Below, in pieces: positions 40,703 to 41,879 of a stretch of 41,879 bases of DNA. The notes below the pieces were generated by a model, which was not told the DNA's origin, ran no database searches, and worked only from the letters and a program-made list of their open reading frames with translations. A program made the position numbers and the translations under genes. Source of the DNA: Pseudomonadota bacterium (lineage in GTDB: Bacteria > Pseudomonadota > Gammaproteobacteria > Steroidobacterales > Steroidobacteraceae). The stretch spans positions 1 to 41,879 of the forward strand of contig JANYAE010000072.1 in the NCBI GenBank assembly GCA_025355105.1. Reading direction: 5' to 3'. The number at the start of each line of letters is the position of its first letter. Within the stretch, counting starts at the first letter, position 1.

Positions 40703-40863
40703 GTCGGAGGATTCTGGAAGTTAACGACCAGGTTGAGCGGTCGTGCGTCCCAGAGCGCGGATCCAAGCAGGAAGACAGCCGCATAGAGCGCCAACAGACT
40801 CGTCGGCGCGAGTATTAGCAGCGCCTGAATCGCCAGGAGAATGCGGCTCAAGCGTTCTTTCAT
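40699..40863 (-). CDS. 54-residue membrane peptide, end fused to half attC (cassette)
   Basis: ATG 40863, 4 nt after the attC core, starts KERLSRILLAIQALLILAPTSLLALYAAVFLLGSAL, one or two helices. The last residues DARPLNLVV are translated attC. Probably a truncated gene; the original C-terminus has been lost with half of the site. Confidence 0.45.
   Translation of the reverse strand: MKERLSRILLAIQALLILAPTSLLALYAAVFLLGSALWDARPLNLVVNFQNPPT
40719..40745 (-). repeat. half attC (R' side only)
   Basis: AGTTAACGACCAGGTTGAGC carries one half of the family (R'-L' in minus sense). The matching half GGCCGCTCCAACC is missing, so a deletion removed it together with the end of the preceding small gene. 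Confidence 0.7.
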
Positions 40864-40866
40864 GAC

Positions 40867-40952
40867 CTCTAACGACCAGGTTGAGCGGCCGTGCGGTACG
40901 GCCGTATGCAAGGCAGTTTATGGATCACGGCCGCTCCCACCGATAGTTAGAT
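40867..40952 (-). repeat. attC site, near perfect
   Basis: Cores CTCTAAC (40867-40873) and GTTAGAT (40946-40952). Arms GACCAGGTTGAGCGGCC and GGCCGCTCCCACCGATA pair with the extra base in L''. 86 bp, ending 3 nt before the RelE stop. Confidence 0.9.
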
Positions 40953-40955
40953 GAC

Positions 40956-41219
40956 TTATCGATACACGTCCCTGCGATTTCCGACCCTAAAGATCGTTAC
41001 CTCTCGGCGCGCGTCGTCGATGAGATAGACGATGCGAAATTGGCGTTGACGCAGGCGATACCGGTCGTCGTAGCCCGCCAATTTCTCGGATCCGTGAGGC
41101 CGCGGGTTCGCCGCGAGGCCGCCAATTCTCTCAACGATTCGGCGTCGGTCACTCTTCGAGTCGATCGCCTCGATCTCTTTCGTCGCCGAGGGCTTGAGTA
41201 GAAGCCTATATTCGGCCAC
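40956..41219 (-). CDS. RelE/ParE-type toxin (cassette)
   Basis: Protein of 87 residues. MAEYRLLLKPSATKEIEAIDSKSDRRRIVERIGGLAANPRPHGSEKLAGYDDRYRLRQRQFRIVYLIDDARREVTIFRVGNRRDVYR has the RelE layout: PSA-x-K-E(I)-x-x-I, LAANPRPxGxxKL, YRxRxGxxRxxY (here FRIVY) and VxxRxxxYR. The catalytic arginines are present, so ribosome-dependent mRNA cleavage is probable. Overlaps the antitoxin gene by 14 nt. Confidence 0.88.
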   Translation of the reverse strand: MAEYRLLLKPSATKEIEAIDSKSDRRRIVERIGGLAANPRPHGSEKLAGYDDRYRLRQRQFRIVYLIDDARREVTIFRVGNRRDVYR

Positions 41220-41436
41220 GGCGCTTGAGGCCGGTCACGAACGATTCGAAGGTGACACTCTTTTCGGTGCGACGCGACGCGAAGGAATCAAGATCAGCCG
41301 CGTCCTCAGCAAGGGCTGCACGCACCGCGTCATTCACCATGTCCGAGACCGAGCGGTCGGACGCTGCTGCTCGGAGGCGCAGGGCTTTGTGCACGTCCGG
41401 CGCGAAGTAGACAGTAGCGCGCTTAGAACTTTCCAT
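41206..41436 (-). CDS. CopG/RHH-type antitoxin (cassette)
   Basis: Protein of 76 residues from ATG 41436. ESSKRATVYFAPDVHKALRLRAAASDRSVSDMVNDAVRAALAED is a ribbon-helix-helix domain; the C-terminal DLDSFASRRTEKSVTFESFV probably wraps the toxin. Upstream ATG 41454 would place its start before the -10 box region and is rejected. Confidence 0.85.
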   Translation of the reverse strand: MESSKRATVYFAPDVHKALRLRAAASDRSVSDMVNDAVRAALAEDAADLDSFASRRTEKSVTFESFVTGLKRRGRI

Positions 41437-41442
41437 ACCGCC

Positions 41443-41479
41443 ATCATCGCACAATGACGCTATGACGTCAAGACGTTAT
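41443..41479 (-). promoter_or_regulatory. antitoxin-toxin promoter with inverted repeat, leaderless
   Basis: TTGACG (41466-41471), 17-nt spacer, GATGAT (41443-41448), then 6 nt to the ATG at 41436, the same spacing as in brnTA. An inverted repeat ATGACGTC-AA-GACGTTAT (41462-41479, one mismatch) spans the -35 box and may be the antitoxin operator. Confidence 0.65.
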
Positions 41480-41485
41480 GAGGTC

Positions 41486-41590
41486 ATCTAACGACAAGCT
41501 TGAGCGGGTCGCAGCACGCCCGCATTGCCGTGATGACTCAAGGACGAGGGCACCGTATCGTTCACGACCCGCTCCGAGCAGTAGTTAGAT
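41486..41590 (-). repeat. attC site, intact cores
   Basis: ATCTAAC (41486-41492) and GTTAGAT (41584-41590) match RYYYAAC/GTTRRRY exactly. Arms GCTTGAGCGGGTCG and CGACCCGCTCCGAGC pair. 105 bp. The best-preserved site and the nearest to the predicted integrase. Confidence 0.9.
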
Positions 41591-41613
41591 GAAGTAGCAG
41601 CAACCTCGTCGGC

Positions 41614-41874
41614 TTAGCTCTTTCCCCGGAGCCGGTACCAACTTCGCGTAGGTTCACGCAACTTCAGCATCTTCAGCCACTCGTCGCATTCGGCGTCGCT
41701 GTAGCCCAGGAGTTGGCCCTCCAGCCGCTCGAATCCTTCGTTCCAACCGGACCTCTCCGAAGCGCGGAGCATCTGGATGTACGCGTCAATCCGCCCCGCT
41801 TCGGATGGGCGAGCGAAGAAGAGACGACGAATCCCACGCACGTGAGGATGGGACGCCAGCGGCGGTGCAGTCAA
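41614..41874 (-). CDS. hypothetical cassette protein, perhaps truncated at its N-terminus by the window edge
   Basis: At least 86 residues. The frame is open to the window end; TTG 41874 is the only start seen. RRLFFARPSEAGRIDAYIQMLRASERSGWNEGFERLEGQLLGYSDAECDEWL is helical and resembles small uncharacterised cassette proteins. The true N-terminus may lie to the right. Confidence 0.55.
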   Translation of the reverse strand: MTAPPLASHPHVRGIRRLFFARPSEAGRIDAYIQMLRASERSGWNEGFERLEGQLLGYSDAECDEWLKMLKLREPTRSWYRLRGKS

Positions 41875-41879
41875 GAGGT

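Larger units (their letters stand above)
33858..41879 (-). mobile_element. sedentary (chromosomal-type) integron cassette array, integrase not in window
   Basis: About 15 gene cassettes read on the minus strand and are separated by attC sites, most 82-93 bp long with a common stem. The simple-site cores in the best copies are RYYYAAC and GTTRRRY, and the extra base of L'' is in the minus-strand sense, so genes and sites agree in orientation. The integrase/attI end should be to the right of 41879. No integrase gene, transposase or attI is visible. The array may extend left into decayed remnants at 32.6 and 31.6 kb. GC content is lower and more variable than in the 5-19 kb region. Confidence 0.85.

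Noticed and set aside
1-41879. Integrase, transposase, CRISPR array, tRNA or rRNA
   Set aside because: No frame with tyrosine-recombinase or transposase motifs, no regularly spaced direct repeats, and no recognisable RNA gene.

Overview
The window comes from a high-GC proteobacterium. The best guess is a Gammaproteobacterium of the Xanthomonadales/Nevskiales/Steroidobacter kind, or a Betaproteobacterium. This rests on the gene repertoire (oxygen-independent coproporphyrinogen oxidase, three-gene pntAA-pntAB-pntB transhydrogenase, HNH plus 5'-3' exonuclease pair, DUF2059, YceI, MFS_3) and is inference; no rRNA marker is present.

Region 1 (1-4.9 kb) looks like an amine/GABA catabolic cluster: a class III aminotransferase cut by the window edge, a divergent GntR/FCD regulator, an APC amino-acid permease, and succinate-semialdehyde dehydrogenase. 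The dehydrogenase is split by an in-frame TGA at codon 67, where the family has Trp.

Region 2 (5-19 kb) is ordinary housekeeping sequence: two-domain VOC protein, hemN, YceI lipoprotein, a nucleosidase, a large acetyl-CoA hydrolase/transferase, DUF2059, exonuclease/HNH operon, pntAA-pntAB-pntB, a DctA-type symporter, a cyclophilin and a YebC regulator.

Region 3 (19-33.8 kb) is a long run of genes all on the minus strand, most under 170 codons: MFS_3, MAPEG, cupin, BrnA-like, DUF4279, GNAT, GFA (two), VOC (two), DUF3303, DUF2007, SnoaL-like, GDCCVxC, several small membrane proteins, and two paralogous 111-residue proteins of unknown function. At least two spacers (31.6 and 32.6 kb) carry decayed integron attC sequence.

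Region 4 (33.86 kb to the right edge) is the most notable part: a sedentary (chromosomal-type) integron cassette array. I find about 13 attC-like sites plus one half-site. Most belong to one family of about 82-93 bp with a shared stem; two are longer (about 124-126 bp). Cores match RYYYAAC/GTTRRRY in the best copies. In every well-preserved site the extra base of L'' lies in the minus-strand sense, the same direction as every cassette gene. This implies that the integrase and attI lie to the right, beyond the window. Sites decay progressively from right (near perfect) to left (fossil), as expected for an array that grows at the integrase end.

Cassette contents include four VOC proteins, a heavy-metal-binding YbjQ protein, a lipoprotein with an inhibitor-I9-like domain, an RraB-type RNase E regulator, a BrnT-BrnA toxin-antitoxin pair, a CopG/RHH-RelE pair, and several tiny membrane proteins. 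The two toxin-antitoxin cassettes each carry their own promoter whose -10 box ends 6 nt before the ATG, so their mRNAs should be leaderless. In one place a membrane-protein ORF runs without a stop through the attC into the RraB gene, giving a 291-codon fusion frame. No integrase, CRISPR, tRNA, rRNA or insertion sequence was seen.
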